NCBI GenBank assembly: GCA_048594725.1
Contig: JBMDXA010000115.1
Span: 1-64,000 of the forward strand
Length of the DNA: 64,000 nt
Source of the DNA: JAFDZV01 sp048594725
Lineage (GTDB): Bacteria > Bacteroidota > Ignavibacteria > OLB7
Direction: 5' to 3'
The notes beneath the pieces were generated by a model. The model made no database searches. It saw only the letters and a program-made list of their open reading frames with translations, and was not told where the DNA came from. Of this stretch, positions 27,178-35,974 are shown piece by piece (the stretch's first letter is position 1; every line of letters starts with the position of its first letter). The translations under genes and the position numbers were made by a program.

Positions 27178-28260
27178 TCAGTCTCGCAGTCGCGGATCGA
27201 GCGCATCGCGGAGGCCATCGCCGATCAGGTTATAGCTGACCACCGACAGGAAGATCAGAAGTCCGGGGAACACCGCCAGCCACCAGGCATAGACGTTGGA
27301 GCGGGCAAGGTTCAGCATGGAGCCCCAGGTAACCACCGTGGCCGGAACACCGAATCCGAGGAACGAGAGTGCGGACTCGGTGAGGATGGCCCCGGCGATG
27401 CCGAAGGCTATCGACACCAGCACCGGCGCCAGGGAGTTGGGGAGCACATGCCCGAAGATGATCTTCGGCGTGCGGAAGCCGAGCGAATTGGCGGCGGTCA
27501 CATATTCCAGGTTTCTGACGCGAAGCACCTCGCCGCGCACCAGACGGGCTATTCCCATCCATCCGGTGACGCCGATCACGATCATCACAAACCAGATATT
27601 CGCATCCAGAAACGAGACGATGGTGATAATCAGGAAGAACGACGGGAAGTTCAGGAACAACTCGATCACGCGCGAGATCAGGATATCGACCCATCCCCCG
27701 AACTACCCCGCCAGCGCCCACAGTATCACGCCGATGCCCGCGGCTATGCCCATGGAGATGAACCCGATGGAAAGAGAGATGCGGGAACCGTGGATAAGGC
27801 CGGAAAGGATATCGCGGCCAAGCTGGTCGGCGCCGAGCAGGTGCCCGTTGCCGCTGAACGGAGGGGCAAAGGAGTTGAGCAGATCGGTGCTGCCGGCGCT
27901 GTACGGGATCGGCGCGGAGATCTTCCAGTCGTAGTTCAGGTTCGGCCAGTCGGCATTGACCAGCTCCGCCGGATACGTGGACAGGCCGAGTCCCACGGCG
28001 TAATCCTTGAACACGGGCATATAGAACTCCCCCTTGTAGGAGCAGGCTATCGGCTTCTCGTTGGCGAGAACATCGGCCAGAAGCGCCACCCCGAACATGA
28101 AGAAGATGAAATAGAGCGATAGAAGCGCCAGCTTGTTCTTCTTGAACTGGTGCTTCACCAGGCTGAAATAGCTCTGGCCGGGGCGCTTCTTCTTGGAAGC
28201 CTCGTCCGCTCCATTCGTATCGGCTGCCGTGGCAACCACCGTCGTTGTTTCGTCTGACAT
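27178..28260 (-). pseudogene. ABC peptide/nickel transporter permease, DppC-like, with in-frame amber codon
   Basis: The reading frame from ATG 28260 gives a DppC/OppC-like N-terminus (TM1 'LALLSLYFIFFMFGVALLA', a periplasmic loop, 'LGADQLGRDILSGLIHGSRISLSIGF'). It then meets TAG at 27703-27705 after 'ILWALAG'. In the same frame the sequence continues without any indel: 'FGGWVDILISRVIELFLNFPSFFLII', the permease signature 'AANSLGFRTPKIIFGHVLPNSLAPVL', and further TM helices to TGA at 27178. Homologues typically have Tyr at the stop position, so one base change (TAC or TAT to TAG) explains it. Either a real nonsense mutation or a sequencing/assembly error. If real, the truncated protein would lack most membrane helices. 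Confidence 0.85.
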
Positions 28261-28261
28261 T

Positions 28262-28290
28262 TAGTACTTAATGTTTAGTACCTAGGGATT
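28262..28290. repeat. TTAGTACT short repeat before a start codon
   Basis: TAGTACTTAATGTTTAGTAC sits directly upstream of the dppC start. A related TAGTACTTAGATCCTAGAGC... lies directly upstream of the wzz-like start at 56645-56673. Confidence 0.4.
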
Positions 28291-28483
28291 CTAACGAACT
28301 GCAGATGCGAACGGGCTCATACTACCGGTCCGGCACTGGTCCATGGCCGGTAGCGCGTCGTCCGTGGCTCCAATGCCCGGTTACAGCGGACAAACGAGCC
28401 ATTCTGATTGAATCCTTTCGTTCGTAGCAGGAAGCTCGCTCCTATGGACGCCCCCCATCGTTTCTCCCCCTCCCCCGGACCGC

Positions 28484-28594
28484 CGATCGCACATCGGCAA
28501 TCCCTCATCCCCAATCGAAAATCCAAAATCGCCAATCGAAAATCTCCTCCCCCTCTCTCCCAATCGAAAATCCAAAATCGGCAATCGAAAATCC
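28484..28594 (-). repeat. Heptamer array after the dppB-like gene (two to three blocks)
   Basis: Minus strand, starting 2-3 bases after the TAG at 28596: GATTTTC GATTGCC GATTTTG GATTTTC GATTGGGAGAGAGGGGG, then GATTTTC GATTGGC GATTTTG GATTTTC GATTGGGGATGAGG, then a decayed GATTGCC GATGTGC. The 28318-28446 part of this intergenic region holds GGTCCG/CGGACA-type inverted pieces resembling the composite element elsewhere. Confidence 0.88.
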
Positions 28595-28595
28595 G

Positions 28596-29612
28596 CTACC
28601 CGTCTTTCTTGGAGAAGGCGATTCGCGGATCGACCACCGAGTACATCAGGTCGGCCAGGAGCACCCCGAGCATCGTCAGCACGGCGGCGATCGTGAGCTC
28701 TCCCATGATGATCGGGTAGTCGCGTTCCAGAAGCGCCTGGAAGGCGAGCTGTCCCAGACCGGGTATGGAGAAGATCGACTCCACGACGATGGAGCCGCCG
28801 ATCATGCTGGGAAGGATGCCGGCCAGGAGGGTGATGATCGGGATCAGGGAGTTGCGCAGCGCGTGCTTGAAGATCACCACGCGTTCGGCAAGCCCCTTGG
28901 CGCGGGCGGTACGGATATAATCCTGCCGCACCACCTCCAGCATCGCCCCGCGCATCTGCCGCGAGATGAATGCGAAGCTGCTGTAGGTATAGATCGCCAT
29001 CGGAAGGATGAGATGCCAGAGCAGATCGCCCGCCTTCTGCAGGAAGCTCCAGTTCTCGGAATATTCGTTGGAATAAAGGCCGGCCGGCGGGAAGTAGTTC
29101 ATACCCCAGTCCGGCTGGGCCAGGAAGATGATCGCCAGCGTGCCGATCCAGAAGTTCGGCAGCGAATACAGGGCGAAGAGCGTTGTGGATGATATCCTGT
29201 CCAGAAACGACCCCGGATGGGTGGCCGAGTAGATCCCCACCGGTATGGCTATCAGATACGACAGCACCACCGATATGAGGCTCATCAGCAGCGTGATCGG
29301 CAGCCGCTCCATGATCTTGTCGATCACCGGGCCGTTATCCTTGAACGATTTCCCGAAATCGAGCGTAAGAAGCCCTTTCAGCCAGAGCCAGTACTGCACC
29401 GGGACCGGTTTGTCCAGGTTCCACTGCTGGCGGATCTTCTTGACGATCTCGGCGTTCATCTCCCGGTTGGCCTGCTGGTTTTCACCACTGACGCCGGTCT
29501 TCAGCTCGGCCGGATCGCCCGGAGCCAGACGGCTGATCGCAAACGTCACAAGGGTGATGGCAAGAAGGGTGGGAATGAACAGGAGGATGCGTTTGAGGAT
29601 GTATGTGCCCAT
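28596..29612 (-). CDS. ABC peptide/nickel transporter permease, DppB-like
   Basis: The 338-residue integral membrane protein starts with the DppB signature 'MGTYILKRILLFIPTLLAITLVTFAISRLAPGDPAE'. It has about six TM helices and the permease EAA-type loop 'YIRTARAKGLAERVVIFKHALRNSLIPIIT' near residues 231-260. It ends 'DLMYSVVDPRIAF'. It forms the inner-membrane channel with a DppC partner for di/oligopeptides or nickel. The DppC partner gene downstream is interrupted by an amber codon. No substrate-binding protein or ATPase gene is nearby, so those would have to be encoded elsewhere. Confidence 0.95.
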   Translation of the reverse strand: MGTYILKRILLFIPTLLAITLVTFAISRLAPGDPAELKTGVSGENQQANREMNAEIVKKIRQQWNLDKPVPVQYWLWLKGLLTLDFGKSFKDNGPVIDKIMERLPITLLMSLISVVLSYLIAIPVGIYSATHPGSFLDRISSTTLFALYSLPNFWIGTLAIIFLAQPDWGMNYFPPAGLYSNEYSENWSFLQKAGDLLWHLILPMAIYTYSSFAFISRQMRGAMLEVVRQDYIRTARAKGLAERVVIFKHALRNSLIPIITLLAGILPSMIGGSIVVESIFSIPGLGQLAFQALLERDYPIIMGELTIAAVLTMLGVLLADLMYSVVDPRIAFSKKDG

Positions 29613-29995
29613 GAACGATTATCCGGTTGAGAAGCAAGAGTCTCCGCGCCCGCCCCCTTTCTACGTTACAGGGACGGAAGATTCCCCCGGCAACGCTCCG
29701 ATGCCGGAATGGGAGATGAACGGCAGCGCCCAAAATACAGCGCCCGGAGCCTCGCCACCAAGGGATTAGTTCTGAGAAGAGCGTAGTTAATGGCGGGGAG
29801 CTGTGGGTTGGCGGCAACAGGAGAGCTGGGGCCGATCGGCCCTCGCAGCCTCCGTGCACCCTGAACGTCCCGGCTCCCGTCCCCTCCGGTCTCCGCAGGG
29901 TCTCCCATAGCAGGAAGGGCCACAACCCTCTGTTCGAGAGCGTGGCCCTTGCAAGGTGCCCATCAGATGATGAGGCTTCGGGGGTCATCCAGGGA
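29613..29995. other. 383-bp intergenic region
   Basis: No gene supported. It holds the likely dppB promoter (not recognised), a low-complexity patch near 29772-29820 (TAGTTAATGG...GTTGGCGG), and the hairpin terminator of the gene at 29996. Confidence 0.45.
29915..29950 (-). terminator. Hairpin terminator of the orphan secreted-protein gene
   Basis: AAGGGCCAC (29915-29923) pairs with GTGGCCCTT (29942-29950), with an extra inner CTC/GAG pairing. It lies 45 bases after the stop on the minus strand. Confidence 0.6.
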
Positions 29996-30595
29996 TTAGT
30001 GCAGCGTCACGCAGGTACCGCCACGGTTGATCACGAACACGGTACGGCCGCCGAGGTCACCCTCGCGCACGAACTCCACGTCGTTCTCCAGGCAGAACCG
30101 CTCGTTGTTGAACGGACGGAACGAGCGCACGGCGTCGTTGACGAACACCAGCTCGGTACGGCTCTGATAACGAACGCCGGCGATCTCGCTGATAGCGTAG
30201 AAGCTGAAGCGGACGCGGGCCGGGAAACGCTCCTTGGTGTTGTACGACTGAATGATGGCATTGCTGGAGGTACGGCTACGGTCCACCTCGGTGCGGATCG
30301 GGCCGTATGTCGGGCTGTTGCCGGTAGCATTGATCGAGACCGGGGGGAGGCTCAGGTTCAGCGGGCCGGTCGGCGGGACCTCGCGGCTGCAATCGAAGTC
30401 GCCGGTGCCGGTGCTGGGGCAGATGGTCTCGGTGCTGATGGGATTGTCGAACTCGTCGTAGAACGTGACGACCTTGCAGCCATCGACGATCACGCAGCTG
30501 CAGTTGGACTGCGCATAGGATGCGGTATTGGCGCCGAAAACGCCGATCATCGCCATGACGGCGAGAAGAGCAACGTGTTTAATACGTATGGACAT
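29996..30595 (-). CDS. Secreted protein of unknown function
   Basis: The 199-residue protein has a signal peptide ('MSIRIKHVALLAVMAMIGVFGANTASYAQ', cleavage near residue 29). The mature part starts with closely spaced cysteines ('NCSCVIVDGCKVV', later 'ICPS', 'DFDC') and has two more near the end ('RFCLEN', 'GGTCVTLH'), so several disulfides are likely. The middle is beta-rich ('FPARVRFSFYAISEIAGVRYQSRTELVFVND'). There is no sorting domain and no family I recognise. It stands alone between a terminator and a structured leader. It is probably periplasmic or extracellular. Confidence 0.8.
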   Translation of the reverse strand: MSIRIKHVALLAVMAMIGVFGANTASYAQSNCSCVIVDGCKVVTFYDEFDNPISTETICPSTGTGDFDCSREVPPTGPLNLSLPPVSINATGNSPTYGPIRTEVDRSRTSSNAIIQSYNTKERFPARVRFSFYAISEIAGVRYQSRTELVFVNDAVRSFRPFNNERFCLENDVEFVREGDLGGRTVFVINRGGTCVTLH

Positions 30596-30633
30596 CTGTA
30601 TCCTCTTGCTGTTTTAATTTGAGGTTCATTCCG

Positions 30634-30666
30634 CGAAGAATGCCGGTCCGGGACCGGCGTTCTTCG
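30634..30666 (-). promoter_or_regulatory. 5'-leader hairpin of the orphan secreted-protein gene
   Basis: CGAAGAA-GCCGGTC (30634-30648) pairs with GACCGGC-TTCTTCG (30652-30666), 15 positions with one imperfect pair and a 3-base loop. It ends 39 bases before the start codon with an AGAGGA ribosome site in between. No plus-strand gene ends here, so it is more likely a leader structure than a terminator. Confidence 0.5.
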
Positions 30667-30856
30667 TGATACAATGATACGATTGCCCACACGGTGAAAA
30701 CTTCTTCCAGATTGCTCAATTGGGTAGTCTGCCCGTCTGTGGTAGTAAGGGATGTCCGAGGGAAATCGGGTTGGTCGGTGGTGTGTTCACGGGCGCAGGG
30801 AGAGTCCATCGTCGTTGGAACTACCACGGACTACTCACTACCTACGGATATGTTCT

Positions 30857-30930
30857 CTGAGATGCGCTGTCGCGGAGCTGGACTCCGCGACGCCTGCGAA
30901 CAGTGAGGCGGGCGGAGCCGAACTCCGCCC
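30857..30930 (+). repeat. Double-hairpin intergenic repeat, copy 2 (best preserved)
   Basis: Hairpin 1 GTCGCGGAG/CTCCGCGAC (30865-30888) and hairpin 2 GGGCGGAG/CTCCGCCC are both intact, joined by a GCCTGCGAACAGTGAGGC linker. The rest of the 30596-31005 interval shows no gene. Confidence 0.8.
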
Positions 30931-31005
30931 GAGCGGGCCATGCGGCAAGGACAGTTTCTCCCAGGTACGCGACTACCGCCCACCGATTCTCTCGCCGGCC
31001 GGACA

Positions 31006-31671
31006 TCACTTCTCCACCCACTCCCGGAGTTTTGCGGCGATCTCCGGTTCCCCCAGCGACGGGGTATCGTACATGCCGGCGGCAAGGCGCTGGCGCATCG
31101 CCTCGTAGAGCGTGACCGCGCAGGCCACCGAGATATTCAGGCTCTGGATCAGCCCCATCATCGGGATCAGCAGATTGCCATCGGCGAGCTGGGAGGCCTC
31201 CGGCGACACCCCCCGTTTCTCGTTGCCGAACACCAGCGCCACCGGACCGGTAAGCTCGGTAGCATACAGGCTTTCGGCGCGATCGCTCAGATCGGTGGCG
31301 TAGATACGGCAGCCGAGCGAGCGCAGATGCTCATAACACTCCTCGATGGAGGCGTGCGAGACCATCTCGGTCCACTTCCAGGCGCTGGCCGAGCTGGTCT
31401 TGCCGAAGCGTTTCGGGAACTGCTCGTAGGTATACACCAGATGCACCGTACCCACCCCCACCGCATCGCAGGTGCGGAGCACCGCCGAGACGTTATGGGG
31501 GTCGTGCACGTTCTCCAGCACCAGATGGAGCGTCTGCTGGCGCTGCTCGATGGTGCTCCGGAAACGGGCGAGGCGCCGCTCGGTAATCATGAACTCCGGA
31601 TCGATCACAAGCTGATCGACCGGTATCTCGTTGGTTCCGTCAAATGCGCGATTCTTTCCGGTGCGGCTCAT
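31006..31671 (-). CDS. TrmH (SpoU) family tRNA/rRNA 2'-O-ribose methyltransferase
   Basis: The 221-residue SPOUT methyltransferase has all three family motifs: 'DPHNVSAVLRTCDAVG' (motif 1, near residue 56), 'ALVFGNEKRGVS' (motif 2, near residue 144) and 'IPMMGLIQSLNISVACAV' (motif 3, near residue 167). Together they form the knotted SAM site with the catalytic Arg/Asn. The order and length resemble TrmH, which modifies G18 in tRNA. It should act in the cytosol. Its start codon overlaps the spoT/rel stop by 4 bases (ATGA), so it is translated from the same message. Confidence 0.92.
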   Translation of the reverse strand: MSRTGKNRAFDGTNEIPVDQLVIDPEFMITERRLARFRSTIEQRQQTLHLVLENVHDPHNVSAVLRTCDAVGVGTVHLVYTYEQFPKRFGKTSSASAWKWTEMVSHASIEECYEHLRSLGCRIYATDLSDRAESLYATELTGPVALVFGNEKRGVSPEASQLADGNLLIPMMGLIQSLNISVACAVTLYEAMRQRLAAGMYDTPSLGEPEIAAKLREWVEK

Positions 31672-34013
31672 TCGTTCCCCGACTGCTCGAAACGTTCCAC
31701 ATTCTTCACATTACGGATCTTCCGCAGGCGCTCCAGCACACGATTCAGATGATCGATATGCTTCACCATCACGATCACGGTTCCCTCGAAGAGCGAATCC
31801 TGCGATGAGATGTTCACGCTTCTGATGTTCGTGTTCTGATAGGTCAGAATCGCGTGCGTGATATCGTTCAGCATGCCGGGGCGATCCTCGCCGGTCACCT
31901 TGATGCCGGCCATGAACTCGAACCCGTCGGAGCCGTCCCAGTTCACATCCAGCGCCCGGCTGCGGGTTCTGGGCTGGCTGAGCATGTTCAGGACGTTCTT
32001 GCAGGTGACCCTGTGGATGGTCACCCCCTTGCCGGTGGTTACCATGCCGATCACCTGATCGCCGGGGATGGGGCTGCAACACTTCGCATAGGAGAATTTC
32101 AGCCCCTTGAGCGTGCCATCGACGATCACGCCGTTGGTGGAGGTGCGGGCATCCGACAGATACTTGTCGTAGAGCGCCTGCCCGTCGAACGAGCTTATAT
32201 CCTCCTTCTGCGGCGCCTTCTGCCGCTCGCGGATCATATCCACGGCCTGCTCGGCGGTCATCCGCCCGGCACCGATCTCCAGGAACAGCTCGGTACGGTT
32301 GTCGTAGCGGAGCGAGTGGGAGATGCGGTCCAGCTCGTCGTCGTTGATATGCAGTTTCTCGCGGCGCGCCCGTTTCTCCCACGCCTCGCGTCCCTCCTGG
32401 ATCTGGCGGCGGCGCTCCTCCTTCAGCCAGCGGCGTATCCCCTGGCGGGCCTTGTGCGTGGCCGCGAACTTCTCCCAGTCGGCGCTGGGGGTCTGGTTCT
32501 TCGATTGCAGGATCAGCACCTGGTCGCCCGATTTCAGCTCGGTATCGAGCGGGACGATCTTGCCATTGACCTTGGCGCCGATACAGTGCAGCCCAACCTT
32601 GGAGTGGATATCGAACGCGAAATCCACCGGGGTGGCCCCTTTCGGGAGGATACGGAGATCCCCCTTCGGGGTGAAGACATAGATCTCGTCCTGGAAGAGG
32701 TTCAGCCGGAAGCTCTCCATCACCTCGTGCGGCACATCCTCCTCGCCGGCGCGCTCGAACACATCGCGAATCCAGTTCACCCACTCCTCGAGCTGGCGGT
32801 CCTCGGTGATAAGCGGGTTTACCGAAGACTCCTTGTAGATGAAGTGCGCGGCCACCCCCTTCTCGGCCACCTCGTGCATCTTGCGGGTGCGGATCTGCAC
32901 CTCCACCTGCTTCCCATCCGGGCCGATCACCGTGGTATGGATGGACTGGTAGCCGTTTTTCTTCGGCACCGAGATATAGTTCTTGAAGCGCTCCGGCACC
33001 GGCGTATAGATCTCCGAGACCACCCCGTAGACAGTAAAGCAGTCGTTCGGGTGCTCGGTATCGAGGATGATCCGGATGGCGACCAGATCGTGGATCTCAT
33101 CGAGCGTCTTGCTCTGAATCCGCATCTTGTTATAGATGGAATACAGGTGCTTTGCCCGCCCGTTGATCTCGAACTTGAAGCCCTCCTCTCCCAGGCGCTC
33201 CCGGATCGGCCGGATGCAGCCGTCGATATATTCCTCGCGTGCCTTGCGTTTGGCCTTCAACTCCTTCTTGAGCTGCGAGTAGATATCGGGGTTCAGATAC
33301 TTGAACGCCAGATCCTCCAGCTCCCACTTCAGGTTACCCAGGCCGAAGCGATGGGTGAACGGGGCGTAGATCTCCAGGGTCTCCTTTGCCATCCGCTGCT
33401 GCTTCTGGGGGGAGAGATACTGGAGGGTCCGCATGTTATGCAGACGGTCGGCGAACTTGATGAGCATCACCCGGACATCGTTGACCATCGAAAGCAGCAG
33501 CTTGCGGTAGCTGGCCGCCTGGGTGACCTCGTGGCTGTTGAAGACATCGGTGATCTTCGTGGCGCCATCGACGATCTCGGCAACGGTGGAGCCGAACTCG
33601 GCGCGGATATCCTCCAGCGTGAACTCCGTATCCTCCACCACATCGTGCAGCAGCGCGGCGGCTACCGAGACATCATCCAGCGGGATCTCCGTGGCGACGA
33701 TGATCGCCACCTCCACCGGGTGGGTGTAGTACGGCTCGCCGGAGGCCCGGATATTCCGTTTGTGCGCATCGACACAGAAATAGAACGCCTTGCTGATAAG
33801 ATCAGTATCGCAGTTGCGCAGATTGCGCAGGCAGACCTCGAGCAGGCGGTTCAGAGTCTCTTCGAGCTCCTCCTTCTGCACGATAACCACACCGTCAACG
33901 ACCTTGAACTTGCCGTTACTACCGGACGGACTCTCCTCCTCCCGCGCCCCATTGGCGGGAGTCGTTTCCGGCACATCGGCTACCGGGGCCATATCTTTCT
34001 CAGTTTTTTTCAC
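31668..34013 (-). CDS. spoT: Bifunctional (p)ppGpp synthetase/hydrolase (RelA/SpoT, Rel)
   Basis: The 781-residue protein starts at GTG 34013. The domains are in normal order: HD hydrolase with 'YTHPVEVA' and the metal 'HDVVED' at residues 123-128, 'FADRLHNMRTL'; synthetase with 'VPKKNGYQSIHTTV' and 'EVQIRT'; TGS ('IYVFTPKGDLRILPKGATPVDFAFDIHSKVG'); and C-terminal ACT ('VTGEDRPGMLNDITHAIL'). Hydrolase and synthetase residues both appear intact, so it should make and degrade (p)ppGpp in the stringent response. It overlaps the trmH-like gene, an arrangement also known from other bacteria. The N-terminal 45 residues are a variable extension. Confidence 0.96.
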   Translation of the reverse strand: MKKTEKDMAPVADVPETTPANGAREEESPSGSNGKFKVVDGVVIVQKEELEETLNRLLEVCLRNLRNCDTDLISKAFYFCVDAHKRNIRASGEPYYTHPVEVAIIVATEIPLDDVSVAAALLHDVVEDTEFTLEDIRAEFGSTVAEIVDGATKITDVFNSHEVTQAASYRKLLLSMVNDVRVMLIKFADRLHNMRTLQYLSPQKQQRMAKETLEIYAPFTHRFGLGNLKWELEDLAFKYLNPDIYSQLKKELKAKRKAREEYIDGCIRPIRERLGEEGFKFEINGRAKHLYSIYNKMRIQSKTLDEIHDLVAIRIILDTEHPNDCFTVYGVVSEIYTPVPERFKNYISVPKKNGYQSIHTTVIGPDGKQVEVQIRTRKMHEVAEKGVAAHFIYKESSVNPLITEDRQLEEWVNWIRDVFERAGEEDVPHEVMESFRLNLFQDEIYVFTPKGDLRILPKGATPVDFAFDIHSKVGLHCIGAKVNGKIVPLDTELKSGDQVLILQSKNQTPSADWEKFAATHKARQGIRRWLKEERRRQIQEGREAWEKRARREKLHINDDELDRISHSLRYDNRTELFLEIGAGRMTAEQAVDMIRERQKAPQKEDISSFDGQALYDKYLSDARTSTNGVIVDGTLKGLKFSYAKCCSPIPGDQVIGMVTTGKGVTIHRVTCKNVLNMLSQPRTRSRALDVNWDGSDGFEFMAGIKVTGEDRPGMLNDITHAILTYQNTNIRSVNISSQDSLFEGTVIVMVKHIDHLNRVLERLRKIRNVKNVERFEQSGNE

Positions 34014-34104
34014 GTACTAATCGTTTTCGGATAATATCAGCTATCTATCACTCTAATCAAAGATTCTATTCGCATTCCTTCTTCAAACGACGCACCAAGC
34101 GAAG

Positions 34105-34210
34105 GATGGGTGTAAGGTCCGTGGTCGGCAGGCCGCCCGCGGCGGACCACTAGATAACGACCACGGACCATCTTCCCAATCGAAAATCCAAAATCGTCAA
34201 TCGAAAATCC
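34105..34210 (-). repeat. Heptamer array plus GGTCCG hairpin (partial composite element)
   Basis: Minus strand, next to the TAG at 34211: GATTTTC GATTGAC GATTTTG GATTTTC GATTGGGAAGATG, then GGTCCGTGG and a GTGGTCCGCC/GGCGGACCAC-type inverted segment. The heptamers occupy 34178-34210. Confidence 0.8.
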
Positions 34211-35719
34211 CTACAGCCCGTACACCTTCTCGATCTTGCCGGTGATGTAGCGGAGGAACGCATCCTCGGTCAGCGGGCGGCCGCAGACATCCCGAACCAG
34301 CTCCGAGGCGTTCTTCTCCTTGCCCCAGCGGTGGATCTTCTCGCGCAGCCACCCCAGCACCGGCTCGAACCTACCTGCGGCCACATGCTCGCGCAGGCCG
34401 GGGATATCCTGCTCCATCTGCTCGAAGAACATCGCCGCATAGAGCTTGCCGAGCGTATAGCTGGGGAAGTAGCCGAAGCCTCCGAACGACCAGTGGATAT
34501 CCTGAAGGCATCCCTCGGCATCGTTCGCCGGCCTTACCCCGAGCAGATCCTCCATCTTCTGGTTCCAGACCTCCGGAACATCGGCCACCTCCATCCTCCC
34601 ATTGATAAGGGCGTCCTCGATCTGGAAGCGGAGGATGATATGCATGTTGTAGGTGAGTTCATCGGCCTCGATACGGATCAGGCTCGGCTTCACCACGTTG
34701 ATGGCGCGATAGAATCCGCCGGCATCCATGGAGCCAAGGCGCTCCGGGAAGGCCGCCTGGAGCTTCGGGAAGCCCCAGCTCCAGAACTCCTCGCTCCGTG
34801 CGATCATATTCTCCCAGAAGAGCGACTGCGATTCATGGATGCCCATCGAGATGCCGCTTGCCAGCACGGTGCGGGCCAGACGGGAATCGAAGCCCTGCTC
34901 GTACATGCCGTGGCCGGCCTCGTGGATCAGCCCGAACAGGCAGCTCCGCAGATCGTTCCGGAACACGCGCGTGGTAAGGCGCACATCGCTCGGGGCGAAC
35001 GAGGTGCAGAACGGATGCGCCGAGAGATCCACCCGCCCGGTATCGAAGCTGAAGCCGAGCGCCGAGACGATCTCGCGGGAGAGCCGGAGCTGGGTCTCGG
35101 TATCGAAATCGGTGAAGAGGACCGAGTCGTCCACCTGCGCACCTGATTCCCCTATCCGGCGGAGCAGATCCTTGGTCCCCTGCTGGAGCCGCTCGAACAC
35201 GGGGTTGAGCTGCGCCACGGTCATGCCCGGCTCGTGCAGGTCGATCAGGGCATCGTACGGGTTCTCCTTGTAGCCGAAATACTCCGCCTCGCGGCACTTC
35301 AGCTCGACAAGGTGCGACAGAGAGCCGGCGAACAGCGAGAAGTTGCTCTCGGCGCGCGCCTGCTTCCAGGCGTGCTGCGCCAGCGAAGTGGCCCGTGCGA
35401 ACTCCCGCACATGCTCCTCCGGCAGCTTCAATGCCTGCTCGTGCTCGCGGGCGGTCTCCCGGATAGCCGCCCTCTCCCACTCTTCCAGGGCGCCGTTCTC
35501 GGACTCCTGCTTCAGATCGCCCAGCAGCGTTCCCAGCGACGGCGATACCACCATCTGATGGATGAGCCCGCTCAGCGTTGCGATCTGCTCGGCGCGTGCC
35601 AGGGCGGCTCCCTCCGGCATATAGGTTTCCTGATCCCAGTTCAACACGGCCGATGCGGCGTTCACATCCGCTATCGTCCGCGTTTTCTCCAGTAGATTCT
35701 CAAAGTTGGTTGAAGGCAT
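34211..35719 (-). CDS. Carboxypeptidase Taq (M32) metallopeptidase
   Basis: The 502-residue cytosolic enzyme (family length about 500) starts at ATG 35719; the longer frame is not supported. It begins with the M32 helix 'FENLLEKTRTIADVNAASAVLNWDQETYMPEGAALARAEQIATLSGLIHQ'-type segment and carries the zinc motif 'HEAGHGMYEQGF' (HExxH). Other family blocks are 'GIHESQSLFWENMIARS' (third ligand Glu) and 'LQDIHWSFGGFGYFPSYTLGKLYAAMFF'. It removes C-terminal residues from peptides with broad specificity. It is alone between two repeat-containing intergenic regions. Confidence 0.95.
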   Translation of the reverse strand: MPSTNFENLLEKTRTIADVNAASAVLNWDQETYMPEGAALARAEQIATLSGLIHQMVVSPSLGTLLGDLKQESENGALEEWERAAIRETAREHEQALKLPEEHVREFARATSLAQHAWKQARAESNFSLFAGSLSHLVELKCREAEYFGYKENPYDALIDLHEPGMTVAQLNPVFERLQQGTKDLLRRIGESGAQVDDSVLFTDFDTETQLRLSREIVSALGFSFDTGRVDLSAHPFCTSFAPSDVRLTTRVFRNDLRSCLFGLIHEAGHGMYEQGFDSRLARTVLASGISMGIHESQSLFWENMIARSEEFWSWGFPKLQAAFPERLGSMDAGGFYRAINVVKPSLIRIEADELTYNMHIILRFQIEDALINGRMEVADVPEVWNQKMEDLLGVRPANDAEGCLQDIHWSFGGFGYFPSYTLGKLYAAMFFEQMEQDIPGLREHVAAGRFEPVLGWLREKIHRWGKEKNASELVRDVCGRPLTEDAFLRYITGKIEKVYGL

Positions 35720-35974
35720 AATCGATGATCCGCTGTATTGGTTATGAAGGTTGATAGTAGCTGTTTGTTGGCTAGTAGAGAGCAGCCGGAAGTTGGCAGC
35801 AGGGGAGGAATGGGACGCTCCGGGGAGCGGCACACTCTTCTCCGGTCCGGGACCAACCGCATGCTCGTGTACGGCCGGGATGCAGCACCAGGAATGCATC
35901 TACGGGAGAGATCACCATGGGATTCATGGCGACACCATCATCCGGGCAGCTGATGTGAAATCCGCTCTCATAAT

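Noticed and set aside
27703..27705. TAG recoding (pyrrolysine or amber suppression) in dppC
   Set aside because: TAG ends other genes here (for example at 10582, 12106, 26808) and the residue expected is an ordinary Tyr; mutation or error is simpler.
31854..34034. 726-codon plus-strand frame opposite spoT
   Set aside because: Shadow of the conserved spoT/rel gene.
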